Under the pieces are notes generated by a model. The model was not told the origin of the DNA and ran no database searches. It worked only from the letters and a program-made list of their open reading frames with translations. From NCBI GenBank assembly GCA_003280895.1, contig QCDM01000004.1:29958-93957 (forward strand): a stretch of DNA of 64,000 nt, given 5' to 3'. The stretch is from Prochlorococcus sp. AG-355-I20 (GTDB taxonomy: Bacteria > Cyanobacteriota > Cyanobacteriia > PCC-6307 > Cyanobiaceae). The translations under genes were made by a program, and so were the position numbers. Numbering within the stretch: position 1 is the first letter of the stretch; every line of letters begins with the position of its first letter. Shown here piece by piece: positions 45,618 to 55,970 of the stretch.

Positions 45618-48200
45618 TTAATCAACAATTATCTCTCCATTAAGCAGATAAATAGTAATCTCCCCTTTATTAAGGTAATGATTATTTAATATATTGTTTG
45701 AAATTTTCGTCTCAATTTGTTTTTGAATAATTCTTTTTAAAGGCCTTGCACCATAGGTATTATCGAAACTATTTTCGACCAGTTGGTTAATCGCCTCATC
45801 CGTAATTTTGAATTTTAAGTTTTTTTTGTTAATTCTTTTTTCTAAATTTTGAAGTTGGATTTTTGCAATTTCTTTTATGTCATTTAATTCTAGATTATTA
45901 AAAAAAACTATTTCATCAAGCCGATTTAAAAACTCAGGCTTGAAAAATTTTTTAAGTTCATAATCTACAACTTTTTTAATTGCACTTATATCTTCTTTTC
46001 TAACTGATAAATCATTTATTGATTGACTTCCCAAATTACTTGTGAGAACAATGATTGAATTTTTGAAGTTTATTGTACGTCCTTGACCATCTGTAATGAT
46101 TCCATCATCAAGAACCTGTAAGAGAATATCTAAGATATCTTTGTGAGCTTTCTCTATTTCATCTAGAAGTATTAATGAATAAGGATTTTTGCGTACAGCT
46201 TCAGTTAGTTGACCGCCTGATTCGAAACCTAAATATCCAGGAGGCGCACCTATGATTTTGCTAACTGAATGCTTTTCCATATATTCAGACATATCCAGTC
46301 TTGTAATTGAGGAATTGGAATCGAATATAATCTTTGCTGTCACTTTACTCAGCTCTGTTTTCCCAACACCAGTTGGACCTAAAAAGAGAAAACTAGCTAA
46401 TGGCTTGTTTGGATCATTTAAACCAGTCCTTGATCTCTTAATGGAATCTGCAACAGCTCTTATTGCATTATCTTGACCAATGATTTTTTCTTTAAGGACG
46501 GACTCTAGACTTAAAAGCTTATCTTTTTCTGACTGGTTTAAGTTTTGAACTGGAATTGAGGTCCACTTTGAGACAACTTCTGCAATATCATCAAAAGTCA
46601 CCTCTTGCCTTAAAAGACTTTTCTCTCCATTTTTTTGAGAATTTAATAGGGTCTCACTGCTTTCTTTCAATTTTTTCTGTAATGAATTTAAAGTCCCAAA
46701 TTCCAATTCTGCTGCTTTATTGAGGTCAAAACTCCTTTTGGCTTGATCTATTTGTAATTGGATGGATTCAATTTCTTCTTTTATGGTGCTAATCTCATTA
46801 ATTTTATCTTTTTCTTTTTTCCATTGAGCGCCTAATTCTTCCTGTCTATCTTTAAGTGAGATAAGTTCATTATTGATTTTTTTTAATCTTTCTATAGAAA
46901 AATCATCTGTTTCTCTTTTTAAAGAGAATTTTTCCATCTCAAACTGAAGAACTTTTCGATCAATTTCATCAATTTCTTCAGGTTTGGAAGTTATGACCAT
47001 ATTCAATCTTGAGGCTGCTTCATCGATTAAATCTATTGCTTTGTCAGGAAGAAATCTATCGTTAATATATCTTTCGCTGAGGGTGGCAGCTGCAACCAAA
47101 GCATTATCAGTGATTCTCACACTATGATGCACTTCATATCTTTCTCGCAATCCTCTTAATATTGATACAGTATCGTCTATTGAAGGAGCCTCAATTTTTA
47201 TTTTCTGAAATCTTCTTTCTAGAGCAGGATCTTTTTCTATATTTTGTTTATGTTCATTAATAGTTGTAGCGCCAATACATCTAAGTTCTCCTCTTGCAAG
47301 CATTGGTTTTAATAGGTTGCTTGCATCTAAAGAGCCTCCGCTAGCACCAGCTCCAACAACTGTATGAATTTCATCAATAAAAAGAATGATCTTACCATCT
47401 GATTCTTTCACTTTCTTTAGGACATTTTTTATTCTTTCTTCAAATTCTCCACGATATTTTGCCCCAGCTAAAAGTGAACCCATATCTAATGAAATTAATT
47501 GCCTATCTTGTAGCGCAGAAGGTACATCGCCATTAATAATTCTTTGAGCCAATCCTTCTACAATGGCCGTTTTACCAACGCCAGGTTCTCCAATAAGAAC
47601 CGGATTATTTTTTGTTCTTCTACTCAATATTTGAATTGTCCTTCTAATTTCTTCATCCCTACCAATAACTGGGTCTAAAATACCATCCCTTGCTGATTGG
47701 GTTAGATCAATACCATATTTATCTAAAGACTCAGTAGAAATATTAAAGTCATTTTTTTCTGCTGGATCTGACTTCATTTTCTTTACAGTTTCAAGAAATT
47801 GTGGAATACTTTTTTGATTTAAAATTTGAAATCCATATTTATCATCATAAGCGAAACCGTAAACTAAGTGTTCTGTAGATATCACTACATCATTAAAAGT
47901 GTTTTTGATATCATTCGCTTTCAAAAATATTTTGTAGAGAGTATCACCAATATATAAATTATCTTGTTTATTTTTCATTTTTGCCTTCGAATTTAGTGAA
48001 GACATTATTTTGTTTTCAATCTTTTTAATATTTACATTATTTTTTTTTAAGATTTTTTTTGTGAGAACATCTTGTTTTATAAGAGCTAAAAACAAATTGT
48101 CAGAATCTACATTTTGTTGATGATTTTTATAAGCAATTTCTTTGGCCAAAATAAAACAGCTCCAAGCAGAATTTGAAAATTCGCTTGGAACTATTTTCAT
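45618..48200 (-). CDS. clpB2: ClpB-type disaggregase (ClpB2-like)
   Basis: ClpB is an AAA+ chaperone that pulls apart protein aggregates with DnaK. The 860-aa protein has the N domain (1-150), NBD1 with Walker A GEPGVGKT and LFIDEIHT, a coiled-coil middle domain (about 410-525, [19 protein letters not shown]), and NBD2 with GPTGVGKTE and LLDEIEKAH. No ClpP-binding loop is seen. The N domain is more divergent than in ClpB1, and I call it ClpB2 since cyanobacteria have two copies. The ATG at 48200 is used; a TTG lies one codon earlier. Confidence 0.9.
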   Translation of the reverse strand: MKIVPSEFSNSAWSCFILAKEIAYKNHQQNVDSDNLFLALIKQDVLTKKILKKNNVNIKKIENKIMSSLNSKAKMKNKQDNLYIGDTLYKIFLKANDIKNTFNDVVISTEHLVYGFAYDDKYGFQILNQKSIPQFLETVKKMKSDPAEKNDFNISTESLDKYGIDLTQSARDGILDPVIGRDEEIRRTIQILSRRTKNNPVLIGEPGVGKTAIVEGLAQRIINGDVPSALQDRQLISLDMGSLLAGAKYRGEFEERIKNVLKKVKESDGKIILFIDEIHTVVGAGASGGSLDASNLLKPMLARGELRCIGATTINEHKQNIEKDPALERRFQKIKIEAPSIDDTVSILRGLRERYEVHHSVRITDNALVAAATLSERYINDRFLPDKAIDLIDEAASRLNMVITSKPEEIDEIDRKVLQFEMEKFSLKRETDDFSIERLKKINNELISLKDRQEELGAQWKKEKDKINEISTIKEEIESIQLQIDQAKRSFDLNKAAELEFGTLNSLQKKLKESSETLLNSQKNGEKSLLRQEVTFDDIAEVVSKWTSIPVQNLNQSEKDKLLSLESVLKEKIIGQDNAIRAVADSIKRSRTGLNDPNKPLASFLFLGPTGVGKTELSKVTAKIIFDSNSSITRLDMSEYMEKHSVSKIIGAPPGYLGFESGGQLTEAVRKNPYSLILLDEIEKAHKDILDILLQVLDDGIITDGQGRTINFKNSIIVLTSNLGSQSINDLSVRKEDISAIKKVVDYELKKFFKPEFLNRLDEIVFFNNLELNDIKEIAKIQLQNLEKRINKKNLKFKITDEAINQLVENSFDNTYGARPLKRIIQKQIETKISNNILNNHYLNKGEITIYLLNGEIIVD

Positions 48201-48232
48201 CAATCAAAATATAATTGTGACTGCAGCAAGTG

Positions 48233-48252
48233 TTAAGTAAAAAAGTACTTAA
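48233..48252 (-). terminator. Hairpin 3' of petE
   Basis: TTAAGTA and TACTTAA flank a 6-nt AT-rich loop in the 64-nt gap between petE and clpB2. It could end petE transcription, but the T-run is on the wrong side of the stem for a clear call. Confidence 0.35.
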
Positions 48253-48264
48253 AAATTAAAAGAT

Positions 48265-48615
48265 TTATTCAACAACAACTTTACCTACCATTCCAGCTCC
48301 TCTATGAGGCTCGCAATAGTAATCATAAGTGCCTGCAGTATCAAATGTTTCTTCCCAAGACTCTCCTGGAGCAAAAGCTAGATCTGCATGACTTAATTCT
48401 TCATGTCCATCAAAAACCGCGTTATGAGGGGCTAATTTATTATTGACGAATTTAACTGTATCACCAGCGCTAATGGTCACTGTACTTGGTTCAAATGCAA
48501 GCATTCCAGCATCTGTACCAAGTTTTACTTCAACAGTCTTTGCTGAAACTGATGAAATTCCTAAACCTAGAGTTAAAACTATTGCGAATAACCCTGCAAA
48601 GATTGAACGTAACAT
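48265..48615 (-). CDS. petE: Plastocyanin
   Basis: Plastocyanin carries electrons from cytochrome b6f to PSI in the thylakoid lumen. The 116-aa precursor has a signal peptide ([19 protein letters not shown]..., cleavage after SVSA), then the cupredoxin fold with copper ligands in [11 protein letters not shown] (His), [13 protein letters not shown] (Cys, His, Met). Length is normal. It is a single gene; 60 nt separate it from the epimerase gene upstream. Confidence 0.97.
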   Translation of the reverse strand: MLRSIFAGLFAIVLTLGLGISSVSAKTVEVKLGTDAGMLAFEPSTVTISAGDTVKFVNNKLAPHNAVFDGHEELSHADLAFAPGESWEETFDTAGTYDYYCEPHRGAGMVGKVVVE

Positions 48616-48675
48616 AAATAAAAAATTGCTTATCTATATATATTACAAGGCTTTGGGAGCCTAACTGCGAGAATT

Positions 48676-49659
48676 TTAATTGTTATTACAGCTTGGTAAC
48701 TTTGATAACCTCAAAATATCATTTAGTGATTTCGCATAACTTTTAAGTTTGAAAGTCTCGGGATTAGTGATGGGAACATGATTAAAGTCATATTTCTTGA
48801 TACTGAAGCCATCCCAAGGGGTGGTTTGGATGGGAAGAATTCTTAATAATATTTTTAGAATTTTTTTTGTAAGGGGTATCGCAAAATATCTCCTCATATT
48901 GTTTCTTTTTAAAAGTGTAATTATGGCATGATCAATTGAAATAAATTTTTGACCTAGGACAAATTTTCTAAAGCCTTTATATTGCTCTTCTTTATGATTT
49001 TTAATTAGAAATCCACAAATTTGAGCGATATCATTTGCGTGTATAAAGTGAAATTTAGAATCGATTTTTAAAAATCTGGCTAACCAAAGCCATTTGCTGA
49101 TTTCTTTCAATCCACTAGTTAAATAACTTACAGGATATTTACTTTTTTTTCCAAGATTTCCTCCAAAAACCAAGGTAGGGAAAATAGCGAAAGTTTTCTC
49201 TGCAAATGAGCTTTCTCTAAGTCTTTGGAAACATTCGTATTTTGTTTGAATATACTCTGTTCCATAAATCAATGATTCCCTCATTAATTTTGTTTGGGGA
49301 TCAAGAATGCTAGCTGTTGAAAAATAAATAATCTTTTCTAACTTTTCAATATCAAGCATTTCAAGTAATTCTTCAAAAGCTTTAATGTTTACTTCATAGG
49401 CTCTTTTTGGATCTCCCCAAGCTGTAGCAGTATGTATTAGGTAATTAATTTGACTAATTTTCTTTTTATATCTATGTGATTCCCTGATATCACAGACCAT
49501 TAACTTGACTTTTTTATTTTCTTGAACAGAAATTGGCAACTTACTTTTGTCTCTTACCATGAGGTAAAGCCTCAATTTTGTGTTTTTTAAAAACCAATTT
49601 ACTAAATATTGGCCAACACATCCATTCGCACCTGTGATTAGTAAGTTTTTATTTGCCAA
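48676..49659 (-). CDS. NAD-dependent epimerase/dehydratase family protein
   Basis: This 327-aa extended SDR begins LLITGANGCVGQYLVNW (GxxGxxG cofactor loop) and has the active-site region STASILD and the YIQTKYECF motif with YxxxK-like residues (TKYECF is variant). The substrate binding half is not diagnostic. The start is a TTG at 49659; it lies 8 nt after the hemE stop, so co-transcription with hemE is likely. The substrate could be a nucleotide sugar or a steroid-like or isoprenoid molecule; not resolved. Confidence 0.85.
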   Translation of the reverse strand: MANKNLLITGANGCVGQYLVNWFLKNTKLRLYLMVRDKSKLPISVQENKKVKLMVCDIRESHRYKKKISQINYLIHTATAWGDPKRAYEVNIKAFEELLEMLDIEKLEKIIYFSTASILDPQTKLMRESLIYGTEYIQTKYECFQRLRESSFAEKTFAIFPTLVFGGNLGKKSKYPVSYLTSGLKEISKWLWLARFLKIDSKFHFIHANDIAQICGFLIKNHKEEQYKGFRKFVLGQKFISIDHAIITLLKRNNMRRYFAIPLTKKILKILLRILPIQTTPWDGFSIKKYDFNHVPITNPETFKLKSYAKSLNDILRLSKLPSCNNN

Positions 49660-49667
49660 GACTTTTA

Positions 49668-50708
49668 CTAGTAAGTGAGTTTTTTTCCATGTTCAAAAAA
49701 TGTTTCAGCATTTTCTTCTGGAGTCCCAGGTAAAATTCCATGACCCAAATTAAGAATATATTTCCTGTCTTTAATTTTATTGAAAGTACTATCTATCCTT
49801 TCTTTTATTGATTCTTTGTTTCCGAATAAAATGCCAGGGTCAACATTACCTTGAATTCCTATCCCACTTGGGATTCTTTTACAAGCCTCTTCAATATCTA
49901 CTGTCCAATCTAATGAGATTATATCTACTCCAGTTTTTGCCATTCTTTCTATAACACCAGCACTTCCTGAAATGTAAAGTATTACTGGTGTTTCAGGGTA
50001 TTCCGCTTTTATAATGTCAACAACTTTTTTTTGATATGGCCCAGCAAAGATATCGTAATCTTGTGGGCTTAGTTGGCCTGCCCATGAATCAAAAATTTGT
50101 ACTACTTGAGCTCCAGATTTTATTTGATATTTAAGATATTCACCAATAGATTTTGCAAAATGATCAAGAAGTTTATGAAGTAAATCTGGTTCTTTAAAAG
50201 CCATTGATTTTATTAAAGAATAATTTTTACTGCTTTTACCTTCAACTACATATGCAGCAAGAGTCCAAGGTGCGCCAACAAAACCTAAAACTGTTGCCTC
50301 ATTATTCACATCTTTTTTTAGCGAAGAAAGAACTTGCCCAACAAAACTTAAACTCTCACTTGGATTTAATTCATTTAAATTTTCTACCTGGTTAAGAGTT
50401 CTTATTGGGTCCTCAATTATTGGACCTTTACTTTCTATTATTTCAAAATTTATGCCCATACCTGGAAGAGGTGTGAGAATATCTGAAAAAAGGATCACAC
50501 CATCCGGTTTGAAAGCATGAAAAGGCTGCATTGAAATCTCATATGATAGTTCTGGATTCTCAGACCTCTCTCTAAAACTTGGGTAACGCTCCCTTAAATC
50601 TCGATAGATTTTCATATATCTTCCTGCTTGCCTCATCATCCATACTGGAGGCCTATTTACTTTTTTACCTAATGCGGCAGAAAGTAGTAGCGGTAAATTT
50701 TCACCCAT
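49668..50708 (-). CDS. hemE: Uroporphyrinogen decarboxylase
   Basis: HemE makes coproporphyrinogen III on the route to heme and chlorophyll. The 346-aa protein begins with [19 protein letters not shown], the signature loop with catalytic Arg residues, and contains [13 protein letters not shown] with the catalytic Asp, [12 protein letters not shown] and [14 protein letters not shown]. The ATG at 50708 sets the usual N-terminus. Confidence 0.97.
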   Translation of the reverse strand: MGENLPLLLSAALGKKVNRPPVWMMRQAGRYMKIYRDLRERYPSFRERSENPELSYEISMQPFHAFKPDGVILFSDILTPLPGMGINFEIIESKGPIIEDPIRTLNQVENLNELNPSESLSFVGQVLSSLKKDVNNEATVLGFVGAPWTLAAYVVEGKSSKNYSLIKSMAFKEPDLLHKLLDHFAKSIGEYLKYQIKSGAQVVQIFDSWAGQLSPQDYDIFAGPYQKKVVDIIKAEYPETPVILYISGSAGVIERMAKTGVDIISLDWTVDIEEACKRIPSGIGIQGNVDPGILFGNKESIKERIDSTFNKIKDRKYILNLGHGILPGTPEENAETFFEHGKKLTY

Positions 50709-50831
50709 TTTTCAATTCAATATGTTTTTAAAAAAAATTTTAAAAATTCCAACTTAAAAATCTTACAATGCTAAGCCGAGTAAAAGCGTTATATGAACAT
50801 TTATATGAAGCAGTAAGTTAAATGAGCCTTC

Positions 50832-53096
50832 TTATTTTTTTGATTGATGTTTGAAGATACTCACGCTTAATGGGGGCAAAGCAAGTTCTAGAGCATTTTG
50901 ATAATCATGAATATTGTAATTTATAGTTTTTTTACCCCCCATATTTCCTTTATTACTGCCTCCATATCTAGACCCATCTGAATTAAATATCTCCTTATAA
51001 AATCCTTCTACAGGAACACCTACTTTATATGAACCATGAGTATTAGGTGTAAAGTTGGCAACTACAATAAGCCACTCATTAGTATCGTTTTCTCTTCTCA
51101 TAAAACTTATTACCGAATTAGATTTGTCATTACAATCAATCCATTGGAATCCATAAGGATCAAAGTCATTTTTCCATAATGCAGGTTCATTTTTATAAAG
51201 TACGTTTAGGTCATCAATCAAATTTCTGATACCTTTATGAGGCTCAAATTCAAGTAACTCCCATTGCAGATCATCCCAAACATTCCATTCTTGTCTTTGT
51301 CCAAATTCCATTCCCATAAATATCGTTTTTTTACCAGGGTGGGTCCACATATAAGTTAGTAAAGCTCGAGTATTTGCATATTTCTTCCAGTCATCGCCAG
51401 GCATTTTATGCAAAAGATGACTCTTCCCATGGACAACCTCATCATGACTAAGAGCAAGCATAAAGTTCTCTGTATAGTTATATGTTATTGAGAAAGTTAC
51501 ACTATTTTGATGGAATTGCCTAAACCAAGGATCTATCTCAAAATAATCGAGCATATCGTGCATCCATCCCATATTCCATTTCAGATTAAATCCTAACCCA
51601 CCGATGTCAGTTGGTTTGGTAACCATTGGCCAAGTTGTTGATTCTTCAGCTATTGAAAGTGCACCTGGGAAATGTTGGAAGAGTACATGATTAGCCTGTT
51701 GAAGAAATTTAACGGCTTCAATATTTTCATTCCCACCATTTTCATTGGGTATCCATTCTCCGTCTGGGCGTAGATAATCTCTATAAAGCATTGAAGCTAC
51801 AGCATCTACTCTTATGCCATCAATATGAAACTCTTCAAACCAATAAACAAGGTTGGCTACTAAGAAATTTCTTACTTCGTTTCTGCTGTAATTAAATATT
51901 AAGGTTCCCCATTCCTTGTGTTCACCTATGCGTGAATCTCCATGCTCATAAAGATGACAACCATCAAAAAATGCTAGACCATGCTTATCTTTTGGAAAAT
52001 GACCAGGTACCCAATCAAGAATTACTCCTATGCCCTCTTCATGACATTTATTCACAAACTTTCTAAATTCATTTGGGGTGCCAAATCTACTTGTTGGTGC
52101 ATACCAGCCTGTAACCTGGTACCCCCATGAACCATCGAAAGGATGTTCAGATATTGGCATTAGTTCAATATGTGTAAATCCTCTCTCTTTTACGTATGGG
52201 ATGAGTTTTTCTGTTAATTCTGGATAAGTTAATAATCTTGTCCCAGGTTTTAAATCCGCCGCAGCCACTGGGTCTCTTGGTTCACCATTGTCTTCAAGAT
52301 ATTTATTATCTGTTGATTCATGGAGCCAACTTCCTAAATGCATTTCATAAACTGAAATTGGCTTGTTAATTTGACTGGAAGAATCTCTATTTGAAATCCA
52401 AGAACTATCATTCCAATTAAAGTTTTTCAATTTTGAGACTATTGAACCATTTTGAGGCCTAATTTCATGAAGGAAACCATATGGATCGGCTTTCTCATAA
52501 ATATGGCCTTGCTGTGTTCTTATTTCATATTTGTATGTGTCTCCTTCTTGCATTATTGGCATGAATAGTTCCCAAATTCCCCCTAATCTTTTTTGCATTG
52601 GATGATGTCTTCCATCCCAAGAATTTATATCTCCAATTATCGAGATTGATTTTGCATTTGGAGCCCAAATGCAAAACATGACTCCTTTTTGATTATTTTC
52701 TTCAATGAGATGTGCTCCCATTTTTTCCCAAATATGATGATGATTACCTTCTGCAAAAAGATGTCTATCAACTTCTCCCATCCACTCTTCTCTGTATGAC
52801 CAAGGGTCATGTTGTGTATGAGTGATCCCACCTCGTGAAATATTTATTTCGTAATCAGAATTTGGATTTTCAGGCAGGATTGCTTCAAAAAGCCATTTAT
52901 GATTTATGCTTTCCGCCTTATAGGTATTATTTTTATAATTTATTTTTACTTCGTCAGCTTCAGGAATCCATACCCTTATTATCCATTGTTCTTCATAAAA
53001 ATGAGGGCCTAATATTTTTAATGGATTATCATTGCAACAATTTTCTAGGTTGATAGCTTCTGATTTAATCCAGTCTGCTTGAATTGTCTCGATCAT
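50832..53096 (-). CDS. glgB: 1,4-alpha-glucan branching enzyme
   Basis: GlgB adds alpha-1,6 branches to glycogen. The 754-aa protein has two N-terminal CBM48 domains (about 27-110 and 130-225), a GH13 catalytic domain with [17 protein letters not shown], the nucleophile region [15 protein letters not shown], the acid/base in AEESTTWP, and [10 protein letters not shown], then the C-terminal beta domain. Prochlorococcus stores glycogen through the day. Single gene, 53 nt from the CocE-type hydrolase gene. Confidence 0.97.
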   Translation of the reverse strand: MIETIQADWIKSEAINLENCCNDNPLKILGPHFYEEQWIIRVWIPEADEVKINYKNNTYKAESINHKWLFEAILPENPNSDYEINISRGGITHTQHDPWSYREEWMGEVDRHLFAEGNHHHIWEKMGAHLIEENNQKGVMFCIWAPNAKSISIIGDINSWDGRHHPMQKRLGGIWELFMPIMQEGDTYKYEIRTQQGHIYEKADPYGFLHEIRPQNGSIVSKLKNFNWNDSSWISNRDSSSQINKPISVYEMHLGSWLHESTDNKYLEDNGEPRDPVAAADLKPGTRLLTYPELTEKLIPYVKERGFTHIELMPISEHPFDGSWGYQVTGWYAPTSRFGTPNEFRKFVNKCHEEGIGVILDWVPGHFPKDKHGLAFFDGCHLYEHGDSRIGEHKEWGTLIFNYSRNEVRNFLVANLVYWFEEFHIDGIRVDAVASMLYRDYLRPDGEWIPNENGGNENIEAVKFLQQANHVLFQHFPGALSIAEESTTWPMVTKPTDIGGLGFNLKWNMGWMHDMLDYFEIDPWFRQFHQNSVTFSITYNYTENFMLALSHDEVVHGKSHLLHKMPGDDWKKYANTRALLTYMWTHPGKKTIFMGMEFGQRQEWNVWDDLQWELLEFEPHKGIRNLIDDLNVLYKNEPALWKNDFDPYGFQWIDCNDKSNSVISFMRRENDTNEWLIVVANFTPNTHGSYKVGVPVEGFYKEIFNSDGSRYGGSNKGNMGGKKTINYNIHDYQNALELALPPLSVSIFKHQSKK

Positions 53097-53149
53097 GACT
53101 GGTTGATATTAAGGATTAATAATATCAAATGATTAACCAAAAAAAATAA

Positions 53150-54730
53150 TTATTTACTAAAAAAAGGGGTCATTTTCATAAATGTTTTCTTAAGGCTGAA
53201 ACTTAGAGTAATAATTCTATGATTTGCTGAAGGCGCCCCAATATTTCCTTTCCCAAATCCAGGATTAACTCCAATAGCGGGATACGCTGCTGCAGATACT
53301 GATAAGCGAAGCTTGCTTCCTTTAGTCAAACAAATGTTTGTTGGCTGCATTGATATTTGATACATGCATTCTTCACTTATTTTGGAGTTTTTAACCCTTA
53401 AGAATCCTGTTGAAAATTGATTCACCTTCTCATTACCTTCTTCAACTAGAGATAAAGCAAGGCAGATATCGAAATTGGGCTGATCACTTTTTACAAGGAT
53501 TTCTAATTTGGGAACCCCTGTGAAATAGTTATCTTCTTCAAAATAATTAGTTTGAAAAACACCTACATCCAGGCGTTTATCAATAATATTTCTATTAAAG
53601 CTTCCTGGATTTGGACCTAAATGACCACCGTCAGATGGAGTAGGTCTCCATGGGTCACTAACAATTGTGAACCATCCTGAGCCTTTCGAATTTATGGTCA
53701 GACTTCCATCCTCAACCTCTACATTCGCTGTACCATTGCTTTTTAGCCCAAAAATAAATTCAGGGTGAAATTTATTATCTAATTCTTCCCATTTATGTAA
53801 TGAAATATTCCATATTTTTTTCTCGTCTTTTAAATTCTTTGAATTAAATTTCTCATCTGATTTTAAATGTTTATCAAAAAATTTTAATAAAGATTCTTGT
53901 GATCCCTCCCACCAATTAAGATGTGTAGCATTCCCAATAATAATTTCTGGGTTTCCACCAGCTTCTTTAGATTTTTTATAAAGATCAAAGGCACCTTTTA
54001 AATGTGGATCCCAAAGCCCTCCAATAATTAACATAGGTTGTTTAATCCATGTTGGTATTGGTTTAAATTCTTCAAATGGGCGAGCATTATTTAAATTTTC
54101 AAGCCATTCCAAAACAAAGCTACTAGGATCGTATTTTTTTAAAGTATCAATTCCTTCCCTTAAATAACTTTTATTTTCTAAGGCTAATTTTATCTTTTCC
54201 CACTCAAAAAATTTATTTTCTCTTTTCATTTTTAGTGCTGAGATTTGAAGTCCCCATGCAATATTGTTATGCCACCAATATGCTCCTCCATCTGAGCACC
54301 AATGATCCTTAATGTTCATCCCAGTCATTGCTGGAGATAAACAATCGGGCGGCTTTGAATTTGACTCACCAGTTAATTGAGTAAATCCTTGATATGAAAA
54401 ACCATATAAGCCAAGTTTTCCATTACATTCTTTTAGAGACCGTACCCATTCATGTGTTTCTGAAGTGTCGCTAGCTTCTTGAGAAAACCCATTAAAAACT
54501 CCTTCAGAAGAACCCATACCTCTAACATCTTGAATTATTACCATATATCCTTTAGATGCCCACCATTCAGGGTGAGAATAGGTAATAGTTGAAGCTATTT
54601 CCTTGCCGTAAGGTTGTCTCATCAATAATGCAGGCCATGGACCATTACCATTAGGTAACCAAATCCTCGATATAAGTCTTACTCCATCTCTGAGTACTAG
54701 AGACTTATCAAACCATCTTGAACCAGACAT
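53150..54730 (-). CDS. CocE/NonD family serine hydrolase
   Basis: This 526-aa protein has the alpha/beta hydrolase of the X-Pro dipeptidyl-peptidase (S15) / cocaine esterase type. It shows VLRDGVRLISRIWLP, the oxyanion and nucleophile region IIQDVRGMGSSEG and GLYGFSYQGFTQ (GxSxxG), and the catalytic Asp near LIIGGLWDPHLKGAF, then His in ATHLNWWEG. The C-terminal part is the jelly-roll domain (SLTINSKGSGWFTIVSDPWRP). Substrate unknown (peptide or ester). Stop and next gene are 7 nt apart. Confidence 0.92.
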   Translation of the reverse strand: MSGSRWFDKSLVLRDGVRLISRIWLPNGNGPWPALLMRQPYGKEIASTITYSHPEWWASKGYMVIIQDVRGMGSSEGVFNGFSQEASDTSETHEWVRSLKECNGKLGLYGFSYQGFTQLTGESNSKPPDCLSPAMTGMNIKDHWCSDGGAYWWHNNIAWGLQISALKMKRENKFFEWEKIKLALENKSYLREGIDTLKKYDPSSFVLEWLENLNNARPFEEFKPIPTWIKQPMLIIGGLWDPHLKGAFDLYKKSKEAGGNPEIIIGNATHLNWWEGSQESLLKFFDKHLKSDEKFNSKNLKDEKKIWNISLHKWEELDNKFHPEFIFGLKSNGTANVEVEDGSLTINSKGSGWFTIVSDPWRPTPSDGGHLGPNPGSFNRNIIDKRLDVGVFQTNYFEEDNYFTGVPKLEILVKSDQPNFDICLALSLVEEGNEKVNQFSTGFLRVKNSKISEECMYQISMQPTNICLTKGSKLRLSVSAAAYPAIGVNPGFGKGNIGAPSANHRIITLSFSLKKTFMKMTPFFSK

Positions 54731-54737
54731 TTAGGCT

Positions 54738-55004
54738 TCAGATGATGTCTGGACAGTGCAGCCCGATGACGTAAATAGAAAAGATCTCTGCATTAACGGG
54801 AGTTAACTTTTTTTGGTTTGATACATAATTTATGGCTTTATCTGAACTAGCTGAAATACCTTTTGAATTAAACTCTCTAAACTTATTACATAAATTCCTA
54901 GCTTCGTTTGGATTCTTTTTAACACTTTCCAATAAGTTAGATTGACTAAAAACAGGATATGTAGAGCTGGAAAACAAAAATAACAAAAATAAAAAAGGTT
55001 TCAT
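54738..55004 (-). CDS. Small secreted hypothetical protein
   Basis: This 88-aa protein has a signal peptide (MKPFLFLLFLFSSSTYPVFS) and a mature part with two cysteines (NLCNKF and LHCPDII), consistent with a periplasmic disulfide. No family that I know. The ATG at 55004 is 7 nt upstream of the hydrolase gene region end, so it may be in the same operon as the gene at 53150. Confidence 0.6.
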   Translation of the reverse strand: MKPFLFLLFLFSSSTYPVFSQSNLLESVKKNPNEARNLCNKFREFNSKGISASSDKAINYVSNQKKLTPVNAEIFSIYVIGLHCPDII

Positions 55005-55056
55005 TATTACCGACTTTTTCTAAATTCTACATTAAAAATTTTTTTTATCCAAGATT

Positions 55057-55464
55057 TCAAATAGATTTTTCGATTTGAATAGCTTTTTTAATCCATTCTT
55101 TTAATAGAGTAAAAGTTGTATCTGTCTCAGTTTTTACTCTAAGAATTCTCTCTAATCTTCCAATTTTGCGTTCTAATTCGTAAGGAGTAGATAGTGATAA
55201 TGATTTTAGAGAAGATATACCGCAATGCAAAAGTAGATATGCTTGCGGTGGAGAAATTCCAATTTCTTTTTTAAAAATAGCTATAGCTCTAATTTTCTTT
55301 AGATTATTCAATGTACATAATGAAGATTTTCTTTGAATCTCATTAATATCTAAGTCTGAAAGATTACTTAATTTTTCAAAGTCAGTTAGATTATTTTGAA
55401 TAAAAAAAGATTTCTCATGTCTAAAGTTAGTTGGCAAAAAGTCTAAAAATTTTTTAGTTTTCAT
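55057..55464 (-). CDS. DUF4332-like protein
   Basis: This 135-aa helical protein looks like the DUF4332 family, with helix-hairpin-helix-like repeats: NLTDFEKLSNLSDLDINEI and LLHCGISSLKSLSLSTPYELERKI. Such units may bind nucleic acid, but function is unknown. Its start overlaps the ycf51 stop by 11 nt, so the two genes are co-translated. Confidence 0.7.
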   Translation of the reverse strand: MKTKKFLDFLPTNFRHEKSFFIQNNLTDFEKLSNLSDLDINEIQRKSSLCTLNNLKKIRAIAIFKKEIGISPPQAYLLLHCGISSLKSLSLSTPYELERKIGRLERILRVKTETDTTFTLLKEWIKKAIQIEKSI

Positions 55465-55918
55465 TTTTTAGAGATAAATTCATCTTAACATTTTTTTGTA
55501 CTTCTCCTATTACGACTGGCTTACTTACACTATCCGAAATTTTTTCAAGTTTCCTTATCTTTATTTTTACGTTTGCACCCGATCGGCTACCTTTCAATAA
55601 GTTTTCCGATAATTGTTCTAAAGTTGGTTCGATAGATTCTTCTGGAAAGTCATCATCTGCTTTAGCAATAATCAAATCAAACCCATTGTCATAAACAATT
55701 GGAAGATATTTTGCATCTTCTATTACTACTTTTTCGCTGTAACTTTGTATAAATGCCCAACTACTCAAAGAAAGCAATAATGAAAAGATAGTCGCTCCAA
55801 TTATTCGAAATTTAAAACCAAAATTAAATATAAAAGCAGTTATGGTGCAAATAAAAAGAAATATTCCGAAGTAACCAAAAAATTTGGGTGTGTTCTCTAA
55901 TAGTTCAAAAAAAGACAT
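55454..55918 (-). CDS. ycf51: Ycf51 family (DUF2518) membrane protein
   Basis: This 154-aa protein has two N-terminal hydrophobic helices (about 13-32 and 37-55, FKFRIIGATIFSLLLSLSSW) and a polar C-terminal domain with GSRSGANVKIKIRKLE. It matches Ycf51, a small conserved cyanobacterial and red-algal plastid protein of unknown function. It is divergent from the TamB-like gene. Confidence 0.8.
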   Translation of the reverse strand: MSFFELLENTPKFFGYFGIFLFICTITAFIFNFGFKFRIIGATIFSLLLSLSSWAFIQSYSEKVVIEDAKYLPIVYDNGFDLIIAKADDDFPEESIEPTLEQLSENLLKGSRSGANVKIKIRKLEKISDSVSKPVVIGEVQKNVKMNLSLKNEN

Positions 55919-55970
55919 TTAGTGGCTTTGACCTGATTAATTTCTTATATTTTGTAAGCCTACTCTATTT

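Noticed and set aside
50768..50821. 17-codon plus-strand frame between hemE and glgB
   Set aside because: No clear ribosome-binding site and no known peptide family; too short to support.
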